A DNA stretch of 64,000 bases from Microlunatus panaciterrae (GCF_016907535.1 NZ_JAFBCF010000001.1:1364001-1428000), one strand, 5' to 3'; numbered from the stretch's first letter, positions 42,665-51,988 are shown. Numbers and translations: made by a program. Notes: a model not told the origin generated them from the sequence alone.

Positions 42665-43396
42665 ATGGCACAGTCGGGTCGGGTGCTGCTGGTCGACGAC
42701 ATACCGGGGGAACGGATCAACTTCCAGGCGGCGTTCGGCGCCGAGCTCGGGGTGGCTCGTGACGTCGGACAGCTCGAGGCGCGGCTGCGTGACGGTCATC
42801 AGTGGTCGGTGGCCTTCGTCGACTTCAACCTCAACTCGGCCGACAGCACCGGGCTGACCGCGCTCCTGCGCCTGCACCACGAACGGCCCGAGACCCGGAT
42901 CGTCACCTACAGCCAGTTCAACGAGGGAGGCCGCACGCTGTATGCGGCAGCCGCCAGGCACTGGTTCGGCGCCGATGCCCTGCTGGACAAGACCCGGAAC
43001 GAGCCCGAGTCGCTGATCGCCTACGTCCACGAGCTGACCGCCGGCCGAAACCCGACGCCGCAGCGCTGGCAGCAGCGGCTGCAGTCGGCACACCTGATCG
43101 ACAGCCTGCTCGCCGATGCGAGCTGGGTGCGGATCTGGGCGGCGATCCGCGAGGCCAGCGGCGACATGGCCCTGGTCGCGAAGATCCTCGATGTGGGGGT
43201 GAGCAGCCTACGCAGCTTCAAGGACCGGGCGACCGAGGCGGCGATCGCCTTCAACGAGAAGTTCCATGATCAGCCGCATCCGGGCTACAGCCGCAATAAG
43301 AAAGGGATCCTGAGCTCGTTCGCCGCGGAGCATCGGCATTTCCTGACCGCACCGGACCTGTCCACGGTGATGTCACCGGGCACCCGGCGCCGCTAG
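42665..43396 (+). CDS. Response regulator with unusual output domain
   Basis: 243 aa. The receiver (1-125) has the full set: VLLVDDIPGE (Asp pair), AFVDFNL (phospho-acceptor Asp about 56), TYSQ (Thr/Ser) and DKTRN (Lys). Output residues 135-200 read RIWAAIREASGDMALVAKILDVGVSSLRSFKDR, which looks like a helix-turn-helix but is not the LuxR/NarL or OmpR type. A basic tail (SRNKKGILSSFAAEHRHF) follows. It is paired with the degenerate kinase just upstream. ATG 42665 is preferred over GTG 42656. The target genes are unknown. Confidence 0.78.
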   Translation: MAQSGRVLLVDDIPGERINFQAAFGAELGVARDVGQLEARLRDGHQWSVAFVDFNLNSADSTGLTALLRLHHERPETRIVTYSQFNEGGRTLYAAAARHWFGADALLDKTRNEPESLIAYVHELTAGRNPTPQRWQQRLQSAHLIDSLLADASWVRIWAAIREASGDMALVAKILDVGVSSLRSFKDRATEAAIAFNEKFHDQPHPGYSRNKKGILSSFAAEHRHFLTAPDLSTVMSPGTRRR

Positions 43397-43712
43397 CCGT
43401 AGGCTCCACCAGCGCGGGTGTTCGCGGCGGTCGCGGTGGTGCCGGGCTGAGTCACCAGACACCACCGCCTGTCCCTCGGCAAGGACCGGCGGCTCCCCCG
43501 AACAGCCGCACCTGGCAGTGTCGACCGTCGGCCCCCCCGAGGACGCTGCGCCGCTTTCCGTTCCCCCGATACGCAAAACGACGACACCGCCATTCCATCT
43601 CCTCGCGAGGGGTGGCTCCAGCACTTTTGTGTCTCGTCGTTGTCAGCTCTTCGACAGGCTCAGAGTACGAAGACCCCACCGCTCTTCGACCGGCTCCGAG
43701 CGCGGACAGAGC
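43397..43712. other. 316-bp convergent spacer
   Basis: No gene is supported. The right end (43648-43708) holds two family-2 repeats. The rest shows no clear structure. Open frames here on the minus strand are Arg-rich and lack family features. Confidence 0.6.
43648..43708. repeat. Family-2 repeats (TTCGACAGGCTCAG)
   Basis: GCTCTTCGACAGGCTCAGAG and the diverged GCTCTTCGACCGGCTCCGAG, 36 bp apart in direct orientation, between convergent response-regulator and VOC genes. Confidence 0.8.
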
Positions 43713-44228
43713 TCAGACCGTGACGCCGAGTGGCACGCTGATGCCCAGACCGCCGCGGGTGTCACGGCCGTAGCGCGCCATCTCCCGCACCAGGTCGAGC
43801 GGCCGCGTTCCAAACTCGATGTCGTCGGTGAGCAGGTGCGCCGGGACCAGCCAGACGATCTCGAACTCCAGGCCGTCGGGATCCTTTCCATACAAGGACT
43901 TGGTCGAGCCGTGATCCGACATGCCGGTCAGCGCGCCGGCCTCGGCCAGCTCGCCTCGAAGGACCTCGAGGTCGGCCAGCGTCTGCACCTCCCAGGCCAG
44001 GTGGTACAGACCGACGCTCCCCCGCCCGGCGGCACTCCCGGTAGCCTGCGCTCCCACCTGGAACAGGCCCAGGTCGTGATCGTTGGTCGACTCCGGCGCC
44101 CGCAGGAAGGCCGCCTGGCCGGGGATGGTCTGGGCGACGGTGAAACCGAGCACGTCGGTGTAGAACTGCACCGACGCGGCGACATCGCGGATGAAGAGGA
44201 CCGCATGATTGAGGCGATGAATGGCCAT
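43713..44228 (-). CDS. VOC family dioxygenase-like protein
   Basis: 171 aa. The N-terminal LNHAVLFIRDVAASVQFYTDVLGF and GLYHLAWEV supply two likely metal His, and SKSLYGKDPDGLEFEIVWLVP supplies the Glu, the pattern of catechol-2,3-dioxygenase-like extradiol enzymes. Only one full VOC module plus a short tail is present, so the substrate is open. ATG 44228 is preferred, with GGGAG 6 nt upstream (TTG 44231 is possible). An AT-rich inverted repeat typical of MarR-type control precedes it. Confidence 0.82.
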   Translation of the reverse strand: MAIHRLNHAVLFIRDVAASVQFYTDVLGFTVAQTIPGQAAFLRAPESTNDHDLGLFQVGAQATGSAAGRGSVGLYHLAWEVQTLADLEVLRGELAEAGALTGMSDHGSTKSLYGKDPDGLEFEIVWLVPAHLLTDDIEFGTRPLDLVREMARYGRDTRGGLGISVPLGVTV

Positions 44229-44245
44229 CAAGGCTCCCGGAAGTA

Positions 44246-44266
44246 GTTGATAATTGAATATTAAAC
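44246..44266 (-). promoter_or_regulatory. AT-rich imperfect inverted repeat, possible MarR-type operator
   Basis: GTTGATAAT and ATATTAAAC flank TGA, matching at six of nine half-site positions. The stretch 44243-44273 is the most AT-rich in this part of a very GC-rich sequence and sits 18 nt upstream of the VOC gene. Confidence 0.45.
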
Positions 44267-44286
44267 CATTCTAGCACCGGCGGGCC

Positions 44287-44601
44287 TCAATGCAGCATCT
44301 TCAGCCCGATCACCCCGCCCACGATCGCCGTCAGGAAGACGATCTTGAGCACCGACACCGACTCGGCGCCGACAGCCATCGCATAAACGACCGTGAGCGC
44401 CACACCGATCCCGGTCCAGACCGCATAGGCGGTGCCGACCGGCAACGTACGCATGACGAACGCCAGCCCTGCCATGCTGGCGACCAGGGCGACACCGAAC
44501 ACGACGGACGGCCCGACCTTGGTGAAGCCGGCCGAGCGGCTCAGAGCGGTCGCCCAGACCGCCTCGAGAACACCGGAGATGATCAAGATGATCCAGGCCA
44601 T
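44287..44601 (-). CDS. Small multidrug resistance (SMR) family transporter
   Basis: 104 aa, four helices. MAWIILIISGVLEAVWATALSRSAGFT carries the invariant membrane Glu (E13) in helix 1, and GTAYAVWTGIGVALTVVYAMAVG is the conserved helix-3 segment. WATALSRS and TAYAVWTG suggest the Gdx/SugE (guanidinium exporter) side of the family rather than EmrE. No guanidine riboswitch could be recognised in the 147-bp divergent spacer upstream. It is probably an inner-membrane proton antiporter working as a dimer. Confidence 0.9.
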   Translation of the reverse strand: MAWIILIISGVLEAVWATALSRSAGFTKVGPSVVFGVALVASMAGLAFVMRTLPVGTAYAVWTGIGVALTVVYAMAVGAESVSVLKIVFLTAIVGGVIGLKMLH

Positions 44602-44748
44602 GTCACATTCCTCGCGTCAGTCGGCGAACGGATCACGGCAGTCTAGGTGCGAAACCTTGCTGAGGCAGGGCTCCGGTCAGCCTTGGCCCGGCGAACAGCA
44701 CCAGGCCCGACCACGATCCGAGGGTCGGCGCGATGTGAGGATGGAGAC

Positions 44749-45222
44749 GTGCCGACCGACGCGTTGCTCAAGGCGATCAACGCACTCCACCACGCGATCA
44801 TCAGGCTGTCCGGCGGACGGCTGGGCTGGACCGCGGGCGACATGCCGGTGGTGGAGCTCACCACCACCGGGCGACACAGTGGCCAGCCACGAACCGTGCT
44901 GCTCACCTCACCGCTGCAGCTCGGCTCGGCGCTGGTCGTGGTGGCCTCCCGTGGCGGCAGCGACCAGCCGCCGGACTGGCTGTTGAACCTGCAGGCCGAC
45001 CCCCACGTCAGCGTCCGGGTCGGCGGCGGCCCAACCCAGCCGAGGCGGGCCCGGGTCGCCTCGCCGGCCGAGCGCGCCCGGCTGTGGCAGCGTGTGGTCG
45101 CCGGCCATCGGGTCTACGCCGGCTACCAGCAGAAGACCGACCGGGAGATCGCGCTGGTACTGCTGGAGCCTCCGCCGGCGGGCTCGTTCGGCCCTTTCCC
45201 CGAGGCGGACCCGGTGCGATGA
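44749..45222 (+). CDS. Ddn-like deazaflavin (F420)-dependent nitroreductase family protein
   Basis: 157 aa split-barrel protein. PVVELTTTGRHSGQPRTVLLTS and LVVVASRGGSDQPPDWLLNLQADPHVSVRVGG are the hallmarks of the Ddn/F420-dependent quinone reductase family, and RVYAGYQQKTDREIALVLLEP ends it. It uses reduced F420 in characterised members. GTG 44749 is chosen after GGATGGAG; longer forms add non-family residues. It lies 7 nt before a VOC gene in the same direction. Confidence 0.88.
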   Translation: MPTDALLKAINALHHAIIRLSGGRLGWTAGDMPVVELTTTGRHSGQPRTVLLTSPLQLGSALVVVASRGGSDQPPDWLLNLQADPHVSVRVGGGPTQPRRARVASPAERARLWQRVVAGHRVYAGYQQKTDREIALVLLEPPPAGSFGPFPEADPVR

Positions 45223-45223
45223 T
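45218..45223 (+). promoter_or_regulatory. Weak -10-like hexamer before the second glyoxalase-like gene
   Basis: GATGAT, 6 nt before GTG 45230, overlapping the Ddn-like stop codon and a 15-bp palindrome (45221-45235). Confidence 0.3.
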
Positions 45224-45229
45224 CACCTG

Positions 45230-45619
45230 GTGATCGGTCGGCTGCACCACGTGATCATCGACTGCCCGGACCCGGGCGGCTTGGCCGCGTTCTACGCCGA
45301 GCTGCTGGGTCAAGACATCACCTACGCCGATGAAGACTTCGCCGTGGTCGCCGAGGACGCCCGGCACTCGGGCCTCGCGTTCCAGCGCGCGCCCGACCAT
45401 CGAGCACCGCGCTGGCCCGACCCCGGGTACCCGCAGCAGGTCCACCTGGATGTGATGGTCGACGACCCTGTGTACGCCGTCTCGCAGGTGGTCGCCCTGG
45501 GTGCCAGCCGGTTGACGTCACCGGACGGCGGGTACGTCTTCGCCGATCCCGCCGGCCATCCCTTCTGCCTGATCCCGCGCCCGTCCTGGGCGGCGCCGAT
45601 CCATCCCGTCAGCGACTGA
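45230..45619 (+). CDS. VOC superfamily protein (glyoxalase-like)
   Basis: 129 aa, one VOC unit: LHHVIIDCPDPGGLAAFYAELLG at the start and GYVFADPAGHPFCLIPRP at the end. It is a clear paralogue of the protein at 19203-19559. A wide W-P-x-P-x-x-x-Q-V-H-L-D-V strand carries a possible metal His. The function is unknown. GTG 45230 is the first start after the Ddn-like stop and lies inside a 15-bp palindrome. It is probably co-transcribed with the Ddn-like gene. Confidence 0.83.
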   Translation: MIGRLHHVIIDCPDPGGLAAFYAELLGQDITYADEDFAVVAEDARHSGLAFQRAPDHRAPRWPDPGYPQQVHLDVMVDDPVYAVSQVVALGASRLTSPDGGYVFADPAGHPFCLIPRPSWAAPIHPVSD

Positions 45620-45656
45620 CCCAGCGGGCTCGGGTCAGCCCATGAGCCATCCCCGA

Positions 45657-46652
45657 TCAGCGGACGATGAGGACCTGGTCGGCGCGCGGCACCAGCTCCC
45701 CGATCACCGGGTGACCCGGCAGCTCGCCGGCCACCAGCAGGCCGCCCGAGGTCTGTGCATCGGCCAGCAGCAGCAGCTCGTCGTCGTCGACCTCGGAGCT
45801 CAGCTGCGGTCGTACCCAGTCCAGGTTGCGACGGCTGCCGCCCGGCACGTACCCCTGCGCCAGCGACTGCCGGGCGCCGTCCAGATAGGGAACGGCGGCC
45901 GCGTCCACCACGGCCGAGACACCGCTGGCGCGGGCCAGCTTGTACAGGTGCCCGAGCAGCCCGAACCCGGTGACGTCGGTGCCGCAGCGGACACCCTGGC
46001 GCAGCGCCAGCCGGGAGGCATCCCGGTTGAGGGCCGTCATCACCTCCACCGCCTGGTCGAACCGCTCACCGGTCGCCTTGTGCCGGTTGTTCAGCACGCC
46101 GAGGCCCAGCGGCTTGGTCAGGGTCAGCGGGGTACCGGCCACCCCGGCGTCGTTGCGCAGCAGCCGGTCGGGGTCCGCCAACCCGGTCACCGCCAGTCCG
46201 TACTTGGGTTCGCGGTCGTCGATGCTGTGCCCGCCGGCGAGGAAGCAGCCCGCTGCTGCGCACACGTCGGAGCCGCCGCGCAGCACGTCGGCTGCCAGGT
46301 CGAACGGGATCCGGTCCCGGGGCCAGGCCAGCAGGTTGACCGCGACCACCGGCTCGCCACCCATGGCGTAGATGTCGGAGAGCGCGTTGGCCGCCGCAAT
46401 CCGGCCCCAGTCGTACGGGTCGTCTACGACCGGGGTGAAGAAGTCCGTCGTCAGCAGCAGCGCCCGGTCCCCCTCGATCCGGACCGCGGTTGCGTCATCG
46501 CCCTGGTCGATCCCGACCAGCAGGTTACCGCCGGCCCTCGCTCCCGGCAGGCCGGCGAGCACCCGTTCCAACTCACCCGGAGGAACCTTGCAGGCGCAGC
46601 CACCGCCTTCGGCGTACTGCGTCAGCCGATGGGAGACAGTGGTGCTCGACAT
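45657..46652 (-). CDS. selD: Selenophosphate synthetase
   Basis: 331 aa. Makes selenophosphate from selenide and ATP, the selenium donor for SelA. The N-terminal GGGCACKV has catalytic Cys19 and Lys22 (a cysteine, not selenocysteine, form). LLTTDFFTPVVDDPYDWGRIAAANALSDIYAMGG and GGHSIDDREPKYGLAVTG are the ATP-binding AIRS blocks. It is the last gene of the fdhA-fdhB-nrfD-selD operon (21-nt gap after the nrfD-like gene), so selenium supply is coupled to its main user. Confidence 0.96.
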   Translation of the reverse strand: MSSTTVSHRLTQYAEGGGCACKVPPGELERVLAGLPGARAGGNLLVGIDQGDDATAVRIEGDRALLLTTDFFTPVVDDPYDWGRIAAANALSDIYAMGGEPVVAVNLLAWPRDRIPFDLAADVLRGGSDVCAAAGCFLAGGHSIDDREPKYGLAVTGLADPDRLLRNDAGVAGTPLTLTKPLGLGVLNNRHKATGERFDQAVEVMTALNRDASRLALRQGVRCGTDVTGFGLLGHLYKLARASGVSAVVDAAAVPYLDGARQSLAQGYVPGGSRRNLDWVRPQLSSEVDDDELLLLADAQTSGGLLVAGELPGHPVIGELVPRADQVLIVR

Positions 46653-46673
46653 GACCTCAGCGTAGGGGGCGCG

Positions 46674-47597
46674 CTACTGGCCGGTGGCGGCGTCTCGTTG
46701 CCGCAGCCGTTCGCGCTGCGGCACGACCGTGTACTTGGGGTCGGCCGCCGAGGCCAGTCCCGCCTGGAAGACGCCGAACCGGGTCAGCACCGAACCGGCC
46801 AGGCAGGCCAGCCCGCCGGCGACCGAGACGGTCCGCGACCGGCCACCCAGCAGAGCCAGCGCCGCACCGCCGGCCGTGCAGGCTCGAGCAGCCCGCATCA
46901 AGACCCCCGGCCGGCCCTGCTGGTAGGGCTCCGCCTGCATGCCGAGGCGGCGCTGCATCAGCTCGGCCGAGACGAGGTCGGCGGCAGCCCCGGCAACCGC
47001 CAGCCGACGCGCCGGTCCGGCCTGGTCGACAGGGGTGGCCACCATCGCCAACCCGCCGGCTGCCGCCGCCGCACTGCCGCCGAACAGGAACGGCAGTTCG
47101 CGGTGCCCCTCGTGCCAGGCCGGCACAGCGGTGTTGGCAATCAGCGCCGCGGTGTAGGTCGCCAGTGGTGGGCCGAGCACGGCGGCGCCGATGCCGGCGA
47201 GCCGTCCGAGCCGTGGGAACCGCCCGGTCAGCTCGGTCGCGGCAGCAGCCGCCGCCAGGCCGGAGAACGGTGCGAGAATCCAGGACCCGACCGACAGCGG
47301 CGAGGTCGGCTTGAACACCCGCATCATGTTCAGGAACCGCTCCGGCCGGCCCAGGTCATGCACCAGCGCCACCGTGCCGAGACCGGCACCGGCGGCGGCC
47401 GACACCCGACCGACCCGCAGCAGCGCCGGGCGCTCCGTCAGCGCGGCACCCTCGGCCAACAGTGCGGACACGCCGGCCACCCCGCCCAGGAACAGGTACA
47501 GCGGCACGTCCGGCTGCTTCCAGACCGGCTGCTTGAGGATGGGGCGCCCGTAGTAGGAGGAGAACTCCGGATCGGGGACGACGGCACGCTCTCTCAT
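46674..47597 (-). CDS. NrfD/PsrC-like membrane subunit of formate dehydrogenase
   Basis: 307 aa, about eight hydrophobic helices. SYYGRPILKQPVWKQPDVPLYLFLGGVAGVSALLA is typical of the NrfD/polysulfide-reductase membrane subunit. It should anchor the FdhAB dimer and pass electrons from formate to the quinone pool; no heme His pattern of FdnI-type cytochrome b was noted. ATG overlaps the fdhB stop (ATGA). Confidence 0.88.
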   Translation of the reverse strand: MRERAVVPDPEFSSYYGRPILKQPVWKQPDVPLYLFLGGVAGVSALLAEGAALTERPALLRVGRVSAAAGAGLGTVALVHDLGRPERFLNMMRVFKPTSPLSVGSWILAPFSGLAAAAAATELTGRFPRLGRLAGIGAAVLGPPLATYTAALIANTAVPAWHEGHRELPFLFGGSAAAAAGGLAMVATPVDQAGPARRLAVAGAAADLVSAELMQRRLGMQAEPYQQGRPGVLMRAARACTAGGAALALLGGRSRTVSVAGGLACLAGSVLTRFGVFQAGLASAADPKYTVVPQRERLRQRDAATGQ

Positions 47598-48499
47598 CGC
47601 CGCCGCCCGAGGAAGGAGCCGATCCCGACCGCGACCAGCCCGAGGGCGGCCGCACCGACATGCGCCCAGATCGAGCCCAGGTCGCGGGTGGTCACCACCG
47701 GGTCCGGCGGCAGACCGTAGACCTCGGGCTCGTCCAGCAGCAGGAAGAACGCCCCGTCCCCACCGACGCCGTCCTGCGGGTCCTGACCGTACAGCCGGGC
47801 CACGTCCACCCCCTTGGCGTGCAGGTCGGCCACCCGCCGGTCGGCGCGTTCGCGCAGCTCGGACAGCTCGCCGAACTGGATCGAGTCTGTTGGACAGGCC
47901 TTGGCGCAGGCCGGCTCCTGGCCCGCGCCCAGCCGGTCGTAGCACATCGTGCACTTGAAGACGCGGCCGTCCTCCTTGCGCTGGTCGATCACCCCGTACG
48001 GGCAGGCCGGCACGCAGTAGCCGCAGCCGTTGCAGACGTCCTCCTGGATCACCACCGTCCCGAACTCGGTGCGGAACAGCGCACCGGTCGGGCAGACGTC
48101 CAGGCAGGCGGCATGCGTGCAGTGCTTGCAGACGTCCGAGGCCATCAGCCACTGCACACCTGCGGCCTCGGCACCCGCCGGGGCGCCCCCGGTGGTGGGC
48201 AGCGTCGGCGTCGGCGGGCCCAGCGACGGCATCCCCAGGTCGGTGACCGGGACCGGCTTCTCCACGAACGCCACATGCCGCCAGCTGTTCGCTCCGAGCT
48301 GCTCGGTGTTGTCGTAGGACATCGCGGACAGCGAGATGCCGTCCTCGGGGATCCCGTTCCACTCCTTGCAGGCGACCTCACAGGCCTTGCAGCCGATGCA
48401 GATGCTGGTGTCGGTGAAGAAGCCCATCCGCGGTGGATGCTCGGCATACCCGGCGTCGCCGGCCACGTCGTCCAGCGGTCCGAAGAGGCTGTTGGTCAC
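47594..48499 (-). CDS. fdhB: Formate dehydrogenase iron-sulfur (beta) subunit
   Basis: 301 aa electron-transfer subunit with four [4Fe-4S] motifs. The first is CIGCKACEVAC (Cys34, 37, 40, 44), then CKHCTHAACLDVCP, CNGCGYCVPACP and CTMCYDRLGAGQEPACAKACP. A C-terminal membrane helix (HVGAAALGLVAVGIGSFLG) ends in RRR, as in FdnH/FdoH. GTG 48499 overlaps the fdhA stop by 4 nt. It carries electrons from the molybdopterin subunit to the membrane subunit. Confidence 0.95.
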   Translation of the reverse strand: MTNSLFGPLDDVAGDAGYAEHPPRMGFFTDTSICIGCKACEVACKEWNGIPEDGISLSAMSYDNTEQLGANSWRHVAFVEKPVPVTDLGMPSLGPPTPTLPTTGGAPAGAEAAGVQWLMASDVCKHCTHAACLDVCPTGALFRTEFGTVVIQEDVCNGCGYCVPACPYGVIDQRKEDGRVFKCTMCYDRLGAGQEPACAKACPTDSIQFGELSELRERADRRVADLHAKGVDVARLYGQDPQDGVGGDGAFFLLLDEPEVYGLPPDPVVTTRDLGSIWAHVGAAALGLVAVGIGSFLGRRR

Positions 48500-51400
48500 G
48501 AACGGCTCCCATCGTCGTCGAGCGGGGCGGCACCGCTGTCCCCGGTGCCGATGTCACTGCTGCCGGGGCCCCCTGTATCGGTGTTCCCGTCGTTCTCGGA
48601 CGCGTGCCGATCCCGAAGCTCGGCCGCGGCCCGTTGGCGGAAGCCCTCCACGAACGGAGCCACCTCGGCACCGCGCGGCCGGCGGCCGGGTCGGACGTCA
48701 CAGGTGCCGACCTTTCCCTGGATGTGCACGTTGGGGTCCGGTGTGATGTTGACCAGGTCATTCGCCGGGTCACCGGTGCTGAGGCCGTTGCCACCCCAGT
48801 GGTAGGGCAGTCCCACCTGCTCGACCATCCGGTCGCCGATCCGCAGCGAGCGGATCCGATCGGTCACCAGCACCCGGGCCTCGATGGCGCCGCGGGTGGT
48901 GACGATGGTCGCCCAGCCGCCGTTGGTCAGACCTCGCTCGGCAGCCAGCCGCGGCGAGACCTCGCAGAACATCTCCGGTTGCAGCTCGGACAGGTAGGGC
49001 AGCTGCCGGCTCATCCCGCCGGCGGTGTGGTGCTCGGTCAACCGGTAGCTGGTGAAGACGTACGGGAACACGGTGCTCTGCGACGGGTTCAGCGGGTTGG
49101 CCGGATGCTCGAGGTGGCCCCGCGCCGGGCTGCTCTGCTGGCCATAGACGGCGTTGACGACGGGCGACTCGGGCGGCTCGTAGAACGCCGGCAGCGGGCC
49201 GTCGGCGAGGCCCGCCGGAGCGTACAGCCAGGCCTTCCCGTCGGTCTGCATGATGAACGGATCACGGCCACCGATCGCATCCGGTCCGCGCGCGTCATCC
49301 GGCGGAACATAGTCCGGCGCCCGGTCGGGGATGAAGTCGGGCACGTCGTGGCCGGTCCAGCGGCCCTGCTCGGCGTCCCACCAGACGTAGGCCTTGCGCT
49401 CGCTCCACGGTTTCCCGTCGGGGTCGGCAGAGGCCCGGTTGTAGAGGATCCGGCGGTTGGCGGGCCAGGCCCACGCCCACTCCGGAGCGACCCAGCTCTG
49501 GTCGGCGCCGGGGGTCCGCCGGGCCGCCTGGTTGGTCTCGTCGGCGTAGACGCCGCAGTAGATCCAGCAACCGCAGCTGGTCGACCCGTCATCCTTCAGC
49601 TCGGTGTAGGCCGACAACGCCTTGCCGTCCGGGCCGACCCCGTTGATCTCACGCAGCACCGCCTCGGCACTGGGCTCCGCGTCGGGCCCCTCCACCGGGT
49701 AGTCCCAGGTCAGGTCCAGCAGCGGCCGGTCCATCTCGTCGGTGGACCCGGCCAGCTTCCGCCGGATCCGCACGCCCAGGTCGTAGTAGAACTTCAGCTC
49801 GCTGGTGCAGTCGCCGGGCGGCTCGACCGCCTTGTGGTGCCACTGCAGCAGTCGCTGGGTGTTGGTGAACGAGCCGTTCTTCTCCACATGGGAGGCGGCC
49901 GGCAGGAAGAACACCTCGGTCTTGATCTGCTCCGTGCTGAGCTCGCCGGTGGCGATCTCCGGGCCGTCCTTCCAGAAGGTCGCCGACTCGATCATCGCCA
50001 GGTCGCGCACCACCAGCCAGTCGAGGTTGGCCATCCCGAGGCGCTGCATCTTGCCGTTGGCCGACCCCACCGCCGGGTTCTCCCCGACCACGAAGTAGCC
50101 CGTGACCTTGCCCTCGATCATGTCCACCACGGTCGGGTAGGTGGAGTGGTCACCGGTCAGCCGGGGCAGGTAGTCGAAGCAGTAGTCGTTGTTCGCAGTG
50201 GCGGCATCACCCCAGTAGGACTTCAGCAGACTGACGGTGTAGGCCCGCATATTGCCCCAGAAACCGGTGCTGCCGGCGTCGGCGGCGACGAAGGCGTCCA
50301 GGTCCTCGTGCTGCTCGGCGTGCGGCATCGGGATGTAGCCCGGCAGCAGGTTGAACAGGGTGGGGATGTCCGTCGAGCCCTGGATGCTCGCGTGCCCGCG
50401 CAGCGCCATGATGCCGCCGCCGGGTCGTCCGATGTTGCCGAGCAGCGTCTGCAGGATCGCTGCCGTGCGGATGTTCTGCACCCCGGTGGTGTGCTGGGTC
50501 CAGCCGACCGCGTAGCAGAACGCCGAGGTGCGTTCCCGGCCGCTGTTGCTGGTCAGCGCCTCGGCCACGGCGGCGAACTGGGCGGTGGAAATGCCGCAGA
50601 CCTCCTGCACCAGCTCGGGGGTGTAGCGGGCGAAGTGGCGCTTGAGGATCTGGTAGACGCAGCGGGGATGCTGCAACGTCTCGTCCCGCTCGGGCTTGGC
50701 GTGCACCGCCGGACCGCCCGAGCCGGCCGTCTCGGCCCGGCCCGCCTCGTGCGCCTCGGAGCTGCTGGCGCCCTGGCCGCCGTCGGGCGTGCCCGGTTGA
50801 TGCGGGTCGCGCTGTCCGGCCGCCGCCGCCTCGGTGGCGCCCTCGTACTGCCAGGAGTCGGACGAGTAGGTGCCGCTGTCCGGGTCGAAGCCGGAGAACA
50901 GCCCGTCGAGGTCCTCGGTGTCGCGGAACTCCTCCCCGACGATGGCCGCGGCGTTGGTGTAGGCCACCACGTACTCGCGGAAGTCGAGCTCGTTGCTCAG
51001 CACGTAGTTGACCAGCCCGCCGAGGAAGGCGACATCGGTGCCCGCCCGGATCGGGACGTGCAGATCGGCCATCGCCGACGTGCGGGTGAACCGCGGGTCG
51101 ACATGGATGATCGTGGCTCCGCGCAGCTTGGCCTCCATCACCCACTGGAAGCCCACCGGGTGGCACTCGGCCATGTTGGAGCCTTCGATCAGTATGCAGT
51201 CAGCACCTGCCAGATCCTGCTGGAAGCCGGTGGCACCGCCACGGCCGAACGAGGTCCCCAGACCGGGGACCGTGGAGGAGTGTCAAATACGAGCCTGGTT
51301 CTCGATCTGGATCGCGCCCAGAGCGGTGTAGAGCTTCTTCATGAGGTAGTTCTCCTCGTTGTCGAGGGTCGCACCTCCCAGGCTGGCGATCGCCATCGTG

Positions 51401-51849
51401 CGGCGCAGCCGCCGGCCTTCCGACTCCCACTCCCAGTGCTCCTTGCGCGCCTTGACCACCCGGTCGGCGATCATGTCCAGCGCCACGTCCGGGTCCAGGT
51501 CCTCCCACTCGGTCCCGTACGGGCGGCGGTAGCGGACCTTCGTCACCCGGCCCGGGGAGGTGACCAGCTGCTTGCTGGCACTGCCCTTGGGGCAAAGTCG
51601 GCCACGCGAGATCGGGCTGTTCGGGTCACCCTCGATCTGGGTCACCTTGCCGTCGCTGACGAACACCTTCTGGCCACAACCCACCGCGCAGTACGGGCAG
51701 ATCGAGTCCACCACCCGGTCGGCGGTGGTGGTCCGCGGCTGCAGGTCGGCGCTCTTCTGCGACATCGCCGCCGCACCCCGCCCGAGCCGGTCGCGACCAC
51801 GCAGCTGCCGAATCACCGGCCACGCACCGAGGAACGTCTTCTCGCCCAT
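48496..51849 (-). CDS. fdhA: Selenocysteine-containing formate dehydrogenase alpha subunit
   Basis: 1117 aa if the in-frame TGA at 51283-51285 is read as selenocysteine (Sec189). The frame is continuous on both sides and the junction reads NQARI-U-HSSTVPGLGTSFGRGG, matching the family active site. The [4Fe-4S] site is CPYCAVGCGQ plus RLCPKG (Cys51, 54, 58, 86). Molybdopterin-binding blocks include EGSNMAECHPVG, HVDPRFTRTS and the C-terminal TTRGAIEARVLVTDRI. A low-complexity insert of about 55 residues (after SSDSWQYEG) is common in actinobacterial members. It starts at ATG 51849 (MGEKTFLGAWPV). A SECIS hairpin follows the TGA. It oxidises formate to CO2 and heads the fdhAB-nrfD-selD operon. 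Confidence 0.96.
51253..51285 (-). promoter_or_regulatory. SECIS element and Sec codon in fdhA
   Basis: TGA at 51285-51283, then 11 nt, then a perfect 7-bp stem GGTCCCC/GGGGACC with loop GGTCT (51271-51253). E. coli fdhF SECIS has the same 11-nt spacing and a GGUCU-containing loop. A lower CCACG/CGTGG pairing may extend it. Confidence 0.9.
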
Positions 51850-51988
51850 CTGCCTGCTCACCGCCTGTCTCGTGAACCCCGTCAACCGACGTGCCTGTAC
51901 CCAGTTACGGCCGGTGATCAACAACGTAGCACCAGACTTCGGGGAGGGAGCCGCGGCTCGGCCGGACCGCAGCGCTAGGGTGCTGCGC

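Noticed and set aside
43373-43679. Small Arg-rich open frames on the minus strand after the response regulator
   Set aside because: They overlap each other, carry a family-2 repeat at one end, and have no ribosome site, promoter spacing or family features.
44602-44748. Guanidine riboswitch before the SMR transporter
   Set aside because: No paired ACGR-loop hairpins or ykkC-like core could be found in the 147-bp spacer.
51283-51285. Apparent nonsense mutation or gene split in fdhA
   Set aside because: The frame continues in phase, the flanking residues are the conserved Sec site, a SECIS hairpin follows at the correct distance, and selA, selB, selC and selD are all present.
48433-51978. An 1181-codon open frame on the plus strand
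   Set aside because: It lies antisense to fdhA/fdhB, is Arg/Gly/Val/His-rich without family motifs, and arises from GC-biased third positions of the real minus-strand genes.
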